Shown here one piece after another: positions 44,534-54,154 of a DNA stretch of 64,000 nt (position 1 is its first letter; every line of letters begins with the position of its first letter). The position numbers and the translations under genes are program-made. The DNA lies in contig NC_012751.1 in NCBI RefSeq assembly GCF_000021705.1, forward strand, positions 1,972,006 through 2,036,005, read 5' to 3'. The DNA is from Candidatus Hamiltonella defensa 5AT (Acyrthosiphon pisum). GTDB taxonomy: Bacteria; Pseudomonadota; Gammaproteobacteria; Enterobacterales; Enterobacteriaceae. Below the pieces are notes generated by a model. It had not been told where the DNA came from. It made no database searches and worked only from the letters and a program-made list of their open reading frames with translations.

Positions 44534-45799
44534 TTAGATTGGCACTACAGTTGGAGTATACTGGTGAGTGGCTTTTTCTTGAAAACCGTGATCGCCAAAA
44601 TCCGAAACAGGAACTGTGTGACCGTGACAAGCAAGAGTTGACATCGCTTCTGATATTTCATTGATGTTTGTGGACATGAAAGAGGATCGACGATTTGCTT
44701 CACGTAAACCTTCCTGACAGGCCAGATTTATTAACTCTTTTATGTTAAAATCAGAAGTAGAAATATTTTCTTTTTTTAACATGTCATACACTTCTTTAAG
44801 TGTGAAATCAGGTTTTATGTTTTTTGGTATAATGTCAATTGTTTTTTTAACTCTGTCTATTTTTACTTCATAGACTTCATTGTTTGTGGTTTCAATTTGT
44901 TGGACATTTTCATTAATTATTTGATTAATTTTGTTAGGGTTTTCTCTTAAATCGTCTTTTATGCTGGAAGCTTGTTTATATAAATTTTGGTTCGCTTTAT
45001 CTCTATTTTTTATTGTTTCGTAAATTTCAAATAAAACTTGACGTGTCTCTTTGGGAAGATTTTTATCTAAAAATTTTGTGTAAAACATATCACGCACATT
45101 AGACGTATCGATAGGAATATCTTGATATAAATTATTTTTAGTGAATGCTGCTTCGGAAAGATGAGCAGCACAGCTTTTTTTTGAGAAACGCTTCTCAATT
45201 TTACTGAGAAGCGTTTTTCTCAAATTCTCTTTTTGAGTCAAACCCCTTGATAAAGCATCAGAAAAAGAGGAAATTAAAAGATCGAATTTTGAATCACAGT
45301 AATCGACGAGACTATCAGCGAAGACATTGATGTGATAGGTATCACTCCCCAATGTTTTTTCTTGATTCATCATTGCATCAATATAATCACTTTCGTTTTC
45401 ATGAAGGTATAATTTCAAGGTAGCATGCGAGCTTTTTATTTGACCAGAATTTTGATGAAAATTCTTAAAAACCCGGATGAATTTAGACTTAATATGGTGT
45501 TTGAGTTCTAATTCAAATTGGTCTGTAGGAAGTTTACGTATGTTGGTATAAATATCTTCTCCGTCACTATCTTTACCAGTATTGAACCAAACTGCTCTGC
45601 GAGGCGTCAGTGATTTCCAAAAATTTAAAGTTTTTTCCCCATAAATTTCAATGTTTAATTGATTGTTTTCACCGAGATTAAAATTCATTTTTTTCTCATA
45701 TTTTGAAATTTGGGGTGTCAATTTCAGTTCAGTTTCTGGGAGTTGTTTTATGGCTGTGGCAGGAGAAAAAAGTTGTGTAAAAAAGGTATGTATAAACAC
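44534..45799 (-). CDS. Orphan 421-residue protein, secreted-effector candidate
   Basis: Starts at a GTG (45799) behind AAGGAAAACAAACC. The N-terminus FIHTFFTQLFSPATAIKQLPETELKLTPQISKYEKKM is followed by a mixed alpha/beta region and a C-terminal helical part (EVYDMLKKENISTSDFNIKELINLACQEGLREANRR). There is no signal peptide, no membrane helix and no family I recognise. It is intact, next to the ADP-ribosyltransferase gene, and the shared A-tract/GCG/T-tract motif lies about 30 bp upstream, which is why I list it as an effector candidate. Confidence 0.55.
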   Translation of the reverse strand: MFIHTFFTQLFSPATAIKQLPETELKLTPQISKYEKKMNFNLGENNQLNIEIYGEKTLNFWKSLTPRRAVWFNTGKDSDGEDIYTNIRKLPTDQFELELKHHIKSKFIRVFKNFHQNSGQIKSSHATLKLYLHENESDYIDAMMNQEKTLGSDTYHINVFADSLVDYCDSKFDLLISSFSDALSRGLTQKENLRKTLLSKIEKRFSKKSCAAHLSEAAFTKNNLYQDIPIDTSNVRDMFYTKFLDKNLPKETRQVLFEIYETIKNRDKANQNLYKQASSIKDDLRENPNKINQIINENVQQIETTNNEVYEVKIDRVKKTIDIIPKNIKPDFTLKEVYDMLKKENISTSDFNIKELINLACQEGLREANRRSSFMSTNINEISEAMSTLACHGHTVPVSDFGDHGFQEKATHQYTPTVVPI

Positions 45800-45825
45800 G
45801 GTTTGTTTTCCTTATCTTAAAATTA

Positions 45826-45846
45826 AAAAAACGCTTTTTTTAAAAA
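45826..45846 (-). promoter_or_regulatory. AAAAAAAGCGTTTTTTT motif upstream of orphan effector candidate
   Basis: On the minus strand A7, GCG, T7, then AATTTTAAG, about 30 bp before the GTG. Nearly symmetric; see the related motifs at 6027, 36714 and 42907. Confidence 0.3.
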
Positions 45847-46157
45847 ATTCATGTTGATGAATCAATATTTTTTTGAATCAAAATATATGATTTTCATTAT
45901 TTAAGCTTTTTATCTATCCTAGATTTCTTATTAAAATTTAATGCGAACTGACTTTAACCGTTATTTTAGTGCATTAAAGTGATTTTCGATTATTATTTCT
46001 TATATTTTTTAAGTTTATTGATTAAAAATGTTTTATTTAATAGAAAAATACATTTCAATACAGCCACGAGTTTCGCCCTGAAGAACTGTGGGCGCTTATG
46101 GCACCTTGGGTAGACAAAGCAAGGCTCTGTTGATTGATGGCCGATGATACTGTGCTA
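45847..46157. other. Spacer with a short transposase-like relic
   Basis: AT-rich. The end (about 46060-46135) encodes EFRPEELWALMAPWVDKARL, which may be an IS5-type N-terminal scrap. Confidence 0.3.
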
Positions 46158-47059
46158 TAGCTAAGCGATTTAATTTTAGTTACAATATAAAGAACTAATT
46201 AGCATGAGGTCACTATGAGTTATTCAGTGGATTTTCGTCAAAAAGTCCTGAGTATTCGAGAGAAAGAAGGACTGAGCATCAGAGCAACGGCGAAGCGTTT
46301 TCACGTAGGTACAGATACTCTCAGGCGTTGGCTCAAGCGAATAGAACCGAAACCCTCGGGTCCGCGTCGAGGCAAGATGGATAAAGAGGCGTTTATCAAA
46401 GATGTGGCAGAGTATCCAGATAGCTATCAACGGGAACGGGCGGCCCGTTTCGGGGTGTGCCCCAAAGCCATCTGGCAAGCATTGAAAAGATGGGGTCTGA
46501 CCTATAAAAAAAACTCTGCGTCATCCCAAGGCAAACGAAGAGGCACGACAGGGGTTCCAGGAAAAAATCGCGGGGTATCAAAAGCAGGGTAAATCTCTGG
46601 TTTATCTCGATGAGAGCGGCTTTGCTCACGATATGCCCCGCCTCTACGGATACGCTACACGAGGTCAACGCTGTTTTGGGACTCACGATTGGCAGGCTAA
46701 GGGCCGCACTAACGTCATTGGTGCCTTATTAGGGGTCACTCTCATCGCGGTGGGCCTCTTTAACTGCTCCATTAACAGCGATGTTTTTTATGCCTGGGTC
46801 ACTCAGCTGCTCCTACCCGCTCTTCCTCATCCGTGCGTGATGATGATGGATAACGCTTCTTTCCACAAGCGAAAAGATATTCAACACGCCATTCTCAACG
46901 CCGGTCATTCTATTGAATATTTGCCTCCTTATTCGCCCGAGTTCAACCCTATTGAGCACACATGGGCTCAAGCTAAAAGAAAAAGAAGAGAACTTCAATG
47001 CGACATCAATACCTTGTTTTCAGAACATATTATGTAACTATTCTTATGTCGTTTAGCTA
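46158..47059 (+). mobile_element. IS630-family element, copy 5 (902 bp)
   Basis: Same 902-bp element in plus orientation, with TA on both sides (46156-46157 and 47060-47061). Its orfB-side end has the AACGACAT variant of copy 1. Confidence 0.9.
46215..47037 (+). CDS. IS630-family transposase orfA/orfB, copy 5
   Basis: Deduced proteins identical to copy 1: orfA 46215-46592, orfB ending 47037, joined by the A8 tract at 46506-46513. Confidence 0.85.
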
Positions 47060-47281
47060 TAGCGAAAACTCGCCGCAAAAAAATAGCGGGGGTTCATTAT
47101 CAGTATTAGGGCAATCAACATGATGTTATAGCAGGCATCGGCTGAGTGAACCTGTTTTGTCTCACTAAATCAAGTGCGAAACTTGTGGTGAGGCCAGAAA
47201 AAACAATGGCAGAAAGGCATCAAACAACAAAAATCATCAAACCAAAACAAATCCACTTTAACCAATCAGGGGTGAGCGAAA

Positions 47282-48604
47282 ATCGTCATTAACATACTGT
47301 CAGACATCAATCGGATCGTATATCTCACTGTCCTATTGATTTCTTTTCCGCTCCATGCTCAGCATTTCAGTAGGTTGACGCTGGAAAGTGTCGTCATTGT
47401 CAGTCGGCATGGCGTAAGAGCGCCCACCAAATTCACGCCTTTAATGCAAAGGGTGACGCCTAATAAATGGCCTGTTTGGGAGGTTCCTTATGGATGGATG
47501 ACTCCCCGTGGAGGGCAACTGGTTTCATTTATGGGGAGATATCAACATCTCAGACTTGTCAATGAAGGTCTGTTTCAGGAAGGCAAATGCCCAACAAAAG
47601 ACGAAGTTTCTGTTCTTGCTGATATAGACCAGAGAACACGAAAAACAGGAGAAGCTTTTCTTTCAGGGTTTATGCCATCATGTTCTTTAGCAATACATGA
47701 CCCGCCAATTTTCAACAAAAAAGCCCCTCTTTTTAATCCAATAAAAGCAGGTGTCTGTCATATGGATGAGGGGCATGTGAAGCTGGGTGTTCTTATGCGT
47801 GCAGGGGGATCTTTGGAACATTTTACTCAAAAGAATCAGCCGGCTTTTTCTGTTCTAGAGAACGTTTTAAATTTCGCACACTCTGATTTTTGTAAAAACA
47901 ATCCACCAGGAAAATCCTGCACGCTTATAAACGCTCTCCCAGCTGGCCTCCAGGTTCATAGAGATAATGTGTCACTCAGTGGTGCACCTGGCCTTGCTTC
48001 AATGTTGACTGAGATTTTTCTTTTACAACAGGCCCAAGGGATGTCTCATGTCGCCTGGGGGAAAATTTCCAGTAGGGAAGAGTGGGATCAATTGCTGAGT
48101 TTACATAATGCTCAATTCGATCTTCTGCAGCGAATGCCTTATATTGCCCGCCACCGCGCAACGCCTTTGTTAGATTTAATACTGATGGCACTGACTCCGG
48201 GGAATAAAGGTAAAAATGTTGACGGCATTACACTCCCTGCGTCTTTGCTGTTTATCGCTGGACACGACACGAATATTGCGAATATTGGTGGTGCGTTAGG
48301 GATGAAATGGCAGCTTTCTGGTCAGCCTGACAACACTCCCCCAGGCGGAGAACTTGTTTTTGAACGTTGGGTTCGTATAAGTGACAACACACAATGGATA
48401 AAGATATCTATCGTCTATCAGACATTAGAGCAAATGAGGAATATGAGCCAGTTATCACTAGAAAATCCGCCTGTTCAAGTGGACCTGGCTTTGCCTGCAT
48501 GTGAAGAACAAAACGAGCAACAGATGTGTTCACTGAAAAGTGTTCACAAAATCATTCAATCAGTACGCATTCCTGAATGTAGCATCTGCAGTAAGCATCA
48601 TTAA
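47282..48604 (+). CDS. appA: Periplasmic histidine acid phosphatase / phytase AppA, start codon unclear
   Basis: Strongly similar to E. coli AppA: LESVVIVSRHGVRAPTKFTPLMQ with the phospho-accepting His, LTEIFLLQQAQGM, LFIAGHDTNIANIGGALGMKW with the catalytic Asp, and QPDNTPPGGELVFERW. It hydrolyses phytate and other phosphomonoesters in the periplasm. No ATG precedes the signal peptide (INRIVYLTVLLISFPLHA). The only formal start nearby is TTG at 47336, which cuts it short. AGGGGTGA precedes ATC 47282 and ATT 47288, so a mutated ATG is likely. The rest is intact. Confidence 0.8.
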   Translation: MVINILSDINRIVYLTVLLISFPLHAQHFSRLTLESVVIVSRHGVRAPTKFTPLMQRVTPNKWPVWEVPYGWMTPRGGQLVSFMGRYQHLRLVNEGLFQEGKCPTKDEVSVLADIDQRTRKTGEAFLSGFMPSCSLAIHDPPIFNKKAPLFNPIKAGVCHMDEGHVKLGVLMRAGGSLEHFTQKNQPAFSVLENVLNFAHSDFCKNNPPGKSCTLINALPAGLQVHRDNVSLSGAPGLASMLTEIFLLQQAQGMSHVAWGKISSREEWDQLLSLHNAQFDLLQRMPYIARHRATPLLDLILMALTPGNKGKNVDGITLPASLLFIAGHDTNIANIGGALGMKWQLSGQPDNTPPGGELVFERWVRISDNTQWIKISIVYQTLEQMRNMSQLSLENPPVQVDLALPACEEQNEQQMCSLKSVHKIIQSVRIPECSICSKHH

Positions 48605-48750
48605 TACTTTGTTAAATCAGCACTAAACAAATTTAACTGCTCAATCGAATCAAAAACAGGATCGTTACAGTTCTCACGCAAGAAAGCAGGTTGGGAAAAC
48701 AGCACGTTATCCACTACTTTTGAGAAAATTTTGTTCGAGGGAAGCCTACC

Positions 48751-49260
48751 ATGAGTATCTATTTTTCTGTTGGGGGTTGTTCATTGGGTAAAGTTTTAGT
48801 TGCTCAAAGCGCATTCGGGGTATGTGCTATCCTGATGGGAGATGACGAGACATTGCTGATGAATGAACTCAAAGCGATTTTCACCAGAGAGACGTTGCTG
48901 GAAAATCATGGATTACTTAAACCGCACTTAGGACAGGTGAGTCATTTTATTGATTCACCTATGGATAAAATAGCTTTTCCGCTCGATATTCAGGGGACTC
49001 TATTCCAGCTGAGCGTCTGGCAGGCATTACGAGATATCCCGTTTGGGGAGACACTGAGTTATCGAGATATGGCCAGAAAAATACACCGCCCCGATGCGGT
49101 GCGAGCGGTAGCAAACGCTTGTGCCTCCAATCACCTGGCGGTGGTCATTCCTTGTCACCGTATCATTCGTACCGATGGTACGCCGTCTGGTTATCGTTGG
49201 GGCATTGACCGAAAACGCCAACTGTTAGCAAACGAAGCAAGATGTTTGTACGATGCGTGA
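48751..49260 (+). CDS. Methylated-DNA-protein cysteine methyltransferase (Ada C-terminal domain)
   Basis: A 169-residue stand-alone version of the Ada C-terminal domain: CSLGKVLVAQSAFGVCAILMGDDE, FQLSVWQALRDIPFGETLSYRDMA, VRAVANACASNHLAVVIPCHRIIRTDG with the acceptor Cys in PCHR, and GYRWGIDRKRQLLANEA. It removes O6-alkyl groups from guanine. The N-terminal regulatory Ada domain is absent, so it probably acts like Ogt. GAGGG lies upstream of the ATG. Confidence 0.9.
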   Translation: MSIYFSVGGCSLGKVLVAQSAFGVCAILMGDDETLLMNELKAIFTRETLLENHGLLKPHLGQVSHFIDSPMDKIAFPLDIQGTLFQLSVWQALRDIPFGETLSYRDMARKIHRPDAVRAVANACASNHLAVVIPCHRIIRTDGTPSGYRWGIDRKRQLLANEARCLYDA

Positions 49261-49402
49261 CTTTTTGACGATGCAAACACCTGGAAGCCATGAATCATCT
49301 TTGTGTGGCAAGGCTGAATTGAAACCAACTCATCTAAAAATTCTGAACTGCTTAGATCTAGACCTCCTCGATAATAATACCGTATAATGCCGGCCTCATT
49401 TA

Positions 49403-49479
49403 GGCCCCTTAGCTCAGTTGGTTAGAGCGCGCGACTCATAATCGCTAGGTCGCTGGTTCAAGTCCAGCAGGGGCCACCA
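49403..49479 (+). tRNA. tRNA-Ile2 (CAU anticodon, lysidine type)
   Basis: Seventy-seven bases from GGCCCCTTAGCTC to GGGGCCACCA with encoded CCA. The acceptor stem GGCCCCT/AGGGGCC pairs perfectly, the anticodon loop CTCATAA carries CAU, and the T loop is GGTTCAAGTCC. It matches the E. coli ileX/ileY tRNA I recall far better than tRNA-Met. It would read AUA after TilS converts C34 to lysidine. Confidence 0.93.
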
Positions 49480-49745
49480 ATGACAAATGAATTGACATTT
49501 CATCCCTTCTTTTTTCATCTTCAATACAAAAGCACAGCCTATAGTTTTTTTGCAAGAGCTCTATTGCGAAAGAAATTTTTACAAATTGTTGAGCTTTTAA
49601 TCATAATATTTATTAAAACCTGATTTCTTTTTGTCACTGATGTGACTAGGCTAATAGAAAATTTAAAGTGAAATTACCTTATTTTTTTACTGGCAGAGTC
49701 GTCAGACTCTTCGAATGCAGATACCTCATTAAGAGAATGATAATG

Positions 49746-51176
49746 ATGACAAAAAAAAGCTTTCGTATAGAAGAAGACCTTTTAGGTAAACGACCCGTTC
49801 TCAATAGTGCTTATTATGGGATTCATACCGTAAGGGCCATTGACAATTTTCAGATCAGTAGTCACAAGATTAGCGACGTGCCTGAACTTATTCATGGAAT
49901 GGTGATGGTAAAAAAAGCCGCCGCCATGGCGAACAGTGAGCTAGGTACACTTTCTCGCGAAGTTGCTGATATCATTATAAAAGCCTGTGATGAAATTCTA
50001 ATTAACCAAAAATGCATGGATCAGTTCCCTGTAGATATTTTTCAGGGTGGTGCCGGGACTTCCTTGAATATGAATACGAATGAAGTACTTGCTAACATTG
50101 GGTTGGAGCTTATGGGGTATCAAAAAGGCCAATACGAGCACCTTAATCCTAATGATCACCTCAATCAATCTCAATCTACAAATGATGCTTATCCTACAGG
50201 GTTTCGCCTTGCGGTTTATGTTTCTATTGGAAAATTGATCATCGCAATTAAAGAGTTACATCAAAGCTTTGGTAAAAAAGCAAAAAAATTTTTCGACATT
50301 CTAAAAATGGGCCGCACCCAGTTGCAGGATGCTGTTCCTATGACATTAGGCCAGGAATTTAAGGCTTTTGAAGTTTTGCTTAATGAAGAAATAAAAAATC
50401 TAGAGCGCACCAGAAAACTATTATTAGAAATTAACTTAGGGGCTACAGCGATTGGTACCGGCTTAAACACACCGGAAGGTTACCAGGTGCTGGTGATTAA
50501 AAAATTGTGTGAGCTGACTCAATTAAAATTTGTAGCTGCAGATAATTTAATCGAAGCCACTTCAGACTGCGGTGCGTATGTCATGGTGCATAGTGCGCTA
50601 AAGCGTTTAGCGGTGAAAATGTCAAAAATTTGTAATGATTTACGTTTATTATCTTCAGGCCCTAGAGCGGGATTAAATGAAATTAATTTACCTCAACTAC
50701 AAGCAGGCTCTTCCATTATGCCTGCGAAGGTCAATCCTGTGATCCCAGAGGTGGTCAACCAAGTCTGTTTCAAAGTGATTGGTAATGATATTTGTGTGAC
50801 CATGGCGGCAGAAGCGGGCCAACTTCAATTAAACGTAATGGAACCCGTCATTGCTCAGGCTATGTTTGAATCTATTCAGATTCTGACGAACGCTTGTCAG
50901 AATTTAAAAGAAAAATGTATAAAAGGTATCACTGCCAATAAGGAGGTTTGTGAACATTCTGTTCTCAACTCTATCGGTATAGTGACTTATCTTAATCCTT
51001 TTATTGGACACCATAATGGAGATATCGTTGGTAAAGAGTGCGCAAAAACGGGTAAAAGTGTTCGTGAGGTTGTATTACAAAAAGGCTTACTCACAGAAGC
51101 GGAGCTAGATAATATTTTATCCGTTGAAAATTTGATGCGCCCCAGATACATCGCAAAGCGGCATTATGATGATTAA
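49746..51176 (+). CDS. aspA: Aspartate ammonia-lyase
   Basis: AspA deaminates L-aspartate to fumarate. [38 protein letters not shown] matches the enterobacterial N-terminus, so I start at 49746 (ATGs at 49737 and 49743 are also possible; AAGAG precedes them). The fumarase/aspartase signature [11 protein letters not shown] with the catalytic Ser, and STNDAYPT and TDCG-like ATSDCG segments, are present. Length about 476 residues, normal. It ends 71 bp from the convergent ssaU. Confidence 0.95.
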   Translation: MTKKSFRIEEDLLGKRPVLNSAYYGIHTVRAIDNFQISSHKISDVPELIHGMVMVKKAAAMANSELGTLSREVADIIIKACDEILINQKCMDQFPVDIFQGGAGTSLNMNTNEVLANIGLELMGYQKGQYEHLNPNDHLNQSQSTNDAYPTGFRLAVYVSIGKLIIAIKELHQSFGKKAKKFFDILKMGRTQLQDAVPMTLGQEFKAFEVLLNEEIKNLERTRKLLLEINLGATAIGTGLNTPEGYQVLVIKKLCELTQLKFVAADNLIEATSDCGAYVMVHSALKRLAVKMSKICNDLRLLSSGPRAGLNEINLPQLQAGSSIMPAKVNPVIPEVVNQVCFKVIGNDICVTMAAEAGQLQLNVMEPVIAQAMFESIQILTNACQNLKEKCIKGITANKEVCEHSVLNSIGIVTYLNPFIGHHNGDIVGKECAKTGKSVREVVLQKGLLTEAELDNILSVENLMRPRYIAKRHYDD

Positions 51177-51247
51177 TTTTTTCAAGAAATTTGTGCTCAC
51201 GAAAATATGCTCAGACTAGGCCTTCTACGCTGACTAAAGTCTTATCA

Positions 51248-52306
51248 TTATGTTGATTCATCATCGGCTTGATATTCTAAATTTAAGACAAAACGTAATA
51301 TCGCCGCCACAGGTTCAAAAAGATGCTCGGGGATAATTTCATCACAATTCACTTCATTATGTAGCATTTGCGCGAGTCTCACATTTTCAACCACTGGCAC
51401 ATCAAATTTTTCGGCTAATTTAATAATGGTCTGAGCCCTTGTTCCCTTTCCTTTTTCAAGCACGATAGGTAGTGGCGCTTCTTCTGGATGATAAAATAAA
51501 CACACCGCAAAATGAGTGGGATTTTTAATCACTGCGGTTGAGCCTTTGACTTTATTAGAGAGGCTTCCGCTTTGAATTTCCTGTTGTAATTCTCGACGTT
51601 TAGATTTTATTTCAGGATCACCATCGGTATCTTTGTATTCACGTTTGATTTCTTCACGGGACATTTTCATTTTTTTCATGGTGTTATAATGCTGAAAGCT
51701 GTAGTCCAAGATACCAAATATCACGTAACACGCGAGCAAAGATCCCAGCAACCATTGCATTAAAGTACCAAATATCGGAAAAGCACAATGAGTGCCACAA
51801 TACGATAAATATCCAAAGGTAGGTGCATATTCGCGAAGTAGATAAGCAAAAATTAAAGAGACTAAAATCACTTTAAATAATGATTTACAAATTTCAAACA
51901 AGCTGCGGAGGGAGACCAAATTTTTAAAATTACTGATAGGATTGATATGTTGGCCTTTAAAACCGATTGCTTTGATTGCGAGTAGAGGGCCAACCTGTGA
52001 CATAACGACCAGTATGGTCGCTAATGCTAATCCCCCTCCTAATACTCCCATAATCTGTAAAAACACACTGGCTATTTCAGAGGTCAGATCGAGTACCGCA
52101 ATGCCTATAGGTTTATCTAATTTTTTTATACTACTGGTAATTAAAAGACCCATCAAATTCACTAGATTAGGCCCGACTAATGAAAAATAAATGAGAATAA
52201 TGGCCAATTGTGTGCCTGAAGTAATTTCGACACTTTTAATGACCTCTCCCTTTTCCCGGGATTCTTTTATGCGTTTCTCTGTAGGTTTTTCGTTTTTTTC
52301 AGGCAT
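51248..52306 (-). CDS. ssaU: Type III secretion export apparatus switch protein SsaU (SctU)
   Basis: A 352-residue SctU. EKNEKPTEKRIKESREKGEVIKSVEIT is the conserved N-terminus, four membrane helices follow, and the cytoplasmic domain has the autocleavage motif NPTH at residues 262-265. Sequence such as AIKAIGFKGQHINPISNFK, GILDYSFQHY and EGDP-like DGDPEIKSKRRE is closest to SPI-2 SsaU. It switches substrate class during needle assembly. Three bases after ssaT. Intact. Confidence 0.92.
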   Translation of the reverse strand: MPEKNEKPTEKRIKESREKGEVIKSVEITSGTQLAIILIYFSLVGPNLVNLMGLLITSSIKKLDKPIGIAVLDLTSEIASVFLQIMGVLGGGLALATILVVMSQVGPLLAIKAIGFKGQHINPISNFKNLVSLRSLFEICKSLFKVILVSLIFAYLLREYAPTFGYLSYCGTHCAFPIFGTLMQWLLGSLLACYVIFGILDYSFQHYNTMKKMKMSREEIKREYKDTDGDPEIKSKRRELQQEIQSGSLSNKVKGSTAVIKNPTHFAVCLFYHPEEAPLPIVLEKGKGTRAQTIIKLAEKFDVPVVENVRLAQMLHNEVNCDEIIPEHLFEPVAAILRFVLNLEYQADDEST

Positions 52307-52308
52307 GA

Positions 52309-53094
52309 TCAGCCGCTCTTTAAAATTTTAACCAGATAGGTCATATTTTTTTCAATATGTTTAATTTCATTCAAATAATGGTGAAATGCAAAAGGCAAAC
52401 TGATCAGCAATAAAAAAAGGGCCATAATGCTCTTGATAGGCATGGCAAGAAAAAAAACATTAAGTTGTTGTGCGGAACGGTTAATAAGCCCTAACGAAAG
52501 GTCTGTTATTAGCATCACTAACAATGCAGGTAAAGCGAAGTTAAAACAAAGTTCGAACATTAATCCCCACTGCATTTTTATAAAGCTAAATAATTTTTCT
52601 CCAAAAAATAGAATTTTTTCTCCTGGGTATAATAGGTCATAAGAACCATAAATTACCCTCAATAATGAATTAAATCCCCCTGCAATTAAAAATAGTACAG
52701 ACAAAACCTGGCTAAATAAAATGCCGAAAACAGAGGATTGCATTCCCATAGTAGGGTTAATAGCACTGGCCATAGTCGCGCCACGCATGGTGTCTATTAA
52801 AGAAGCGGCCATTTCAATCGCCCAAAATGGCAACGCAGCAAAGAAACCTATGGTGACACCGATGACCAGCTCCATCATGATAGCGAAGCACCAATGAATT
52901 AATATGTGAGAATGTATTAAAGAAGAAGAAATGGTGATGGGAGTGATAGGCAAAGCGATCGCCACCAATAACCCATTACGCAACAGAGAACTACCTAAAC
53001 TGTGAGTCGTGAATACAGGAAAAATCAACAAAACCCCTAAGGGGCGAGCCATCGCAAGTCCGAGGGCGGTCAGCCAAGGAATATATTCAGCCAT
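52309..53094 (-). CDS. ssaT: Type III secretion export protein SsaT (SctT)
   Basis: A 261-residue membrane protein with ALGLAMARPLGVLLIFPVF, IGFFAALPFWAIEMAASLIDTMRGATMA and FNFALPALLVMLITDLSLGLINRSAQQLNVFFLAMPIKS, all conserved in SctT. I start at the ATG 53094, one base beyond the ssaS stop, rather than seven codons upstream. Part of the SctRST export gate in the inner membrane. Confidence 0.92.
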   Translation of the reverse strand: MAEYIPWLTALGLAMARPLGVLLIFPVFTTHSLGSSLLRNGLLVAIALPITPITISSSLIHSHILIHWCFAIMMELVIGVTIGFFAALPFWAIEMAASLIDTMRGATMASAINPTMGMQSSVFGILFSQVLSVLFLIAGGFNSLLRVIYGSYDLLYPGEKILFFGEKLFSFIKMQWGLMFELCFNFALPALLVMLITDLSLGLINRSAQQLNVFFLAMPIKSIMALFLLLISLPFAFHHYLNEIKHIEKNMTYLVKILKSG

Positions 53095-53095
53095 T

Positions 53096-53365
53096 TTATT
53101 GGTGCATATTCCCAATTTGTAAGAAAACTTGATGGGTATAATTCAGCATGGTACTTCCCATCCAGTGATAGCTCATCAGCAAACACAGGCAAACTGCCAA
53201 TAATTTAATTAAAAATTGTAATGTTTGATCCTGAATCTGTGTCAACGCTTGAAATAAACTGACCATCAAACCCACTAATGAGGCCACTACCACAACAGGC
53301 ATCGAAAGAATTAAAACAATCCAAAGTACCTGAGTGGTTAATTGAATAATAATGGCATTACTCAT
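53096..53365 (-). CDS. ssaS: Type III secretion export protein SsaS (SctS)
   Basis: Eighty-nine residues with two membrane helices: QVLWIVLILSMPVVVVASLVGLMVSLFQALTQIQDQTLQF is the SctS/FliQ signature. The ATG at 53365 overlaps the ssaR stop as ATGA and is preferred to an upstream ATG. Confidence 0.92.
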   Translation of the reverse strand: MSNAIIIQLTTQVLWIVLILSMPVVVVASLVGLMVSLFQALTQIQDQTLQFLIKLLAVCLCLLMSYHWMGSTMLNYTHQVFLQIGNMHQ

Positions 53366-54012
53366 CGGTAAGATCCTGCCAATTGCCCCAATATCATGTC
53401 CCAACCTCCCACCAGAAGGAAAATAAGTATTTTGAAAGGTAATGAAATGGTCATAGGTGACATCATCATCATGCCCATCGCCAATAGAATATTGGACACG
53501 ATCAAATCGATGGCCACAAAAGGAAGATAAAGTAATAGACCTATTTTAAAGGCCTCAATAAGCTGGCTTACGGTAAAAGCGGGCATTAATATCAGCAATG
53601 AATCTGAAGCAACTTTATCACGGTACTTTTTTGGCCAATTATTTTTAATCATATCGGAAAAAAAATTGATTTGCTCCGATGAGGTGTTATGAAGAAGAAA
53701 TTGACGATAAGGATCGAGCGCTTTGCTGTTAATTTGCTCGACAAAAGTGCCAAAATCCTGTGATAATTTTTCTCCTTTTAAGCTTTCATTCACCTCCAAA
53801 CCGACCGGAGCCATGATGAAAATCGTCAATACCAAAGCCAAACCGTAGATAGCAATATTCGGAGGTGTTTGTTGCACACCTAATGCATTACGTAATAAAG
53901 AAAAAACGACCGACAACTTTAAAAAGCAAGTCCCCATCACGACCAGTAATGGAAAAATAGATAATAAAAAGAGTAAAGTAATTAATTCATAGGAGCTATT
54001 GACTAATTCCAT
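53362..54012 (-). CDS. ssaR: Type III secretion export protein SsaR (SctR)
   Basis: A 216-residue SctR: LVVMGTCFLKLSVVFSLLRNALGVQQTPPNIAIYGLALVLT and LLILMPAFTVSQLIEAFKIGLLLYLPFVAIDLIVSNILLAMGMMMMSP are diagnostic. In Salmonella ssaQ precedes ssaR; here phoU does, so the rest of the apparatus must be elsewhere. First gene of an ssaR-S-T-U operon that starts 143 bp after phoU. Confidence 0.92.
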   Translation of the reverse strand: MELVNSSYELITLLFLLSIFPLLVVMGTCFLKLSVVFSLLRNALGVQQTPPNIAIYGLALVLTIFIMAPVGLEVNESLKGEKLSQDFGTFVEQINSKALDPYRQFLLHNTSSEQINFFSDMIKNNWPKKYRDKVASDSLLILMPAFTVSQLIEAFKIGLLLYLPFVAIDLIVSNILLAMGMMMMSPMTISLPFKILIFLLVGGWDMILGQLAGSYR

Positions 54013-54154
54013 GACCTATCCCAATAGACCTTTTGCAAGATCATTTCAAAAATCTATTAAAAATGACTGTATATTATTGGAGACGATCAACAAATAGCAT
54101 AGGGTGATAACTGGATATCGATCATTCAAGCTATATTATTTATGAATGATGATG

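Noticed and set aside
49403..49479. Reading the CAU tRNA as elongator tRNA-Met
   Set aside because: The body matches enterobacterial tRNA-Ile2 (ileX/ileY) much better, including acceptor and anticodon stems.
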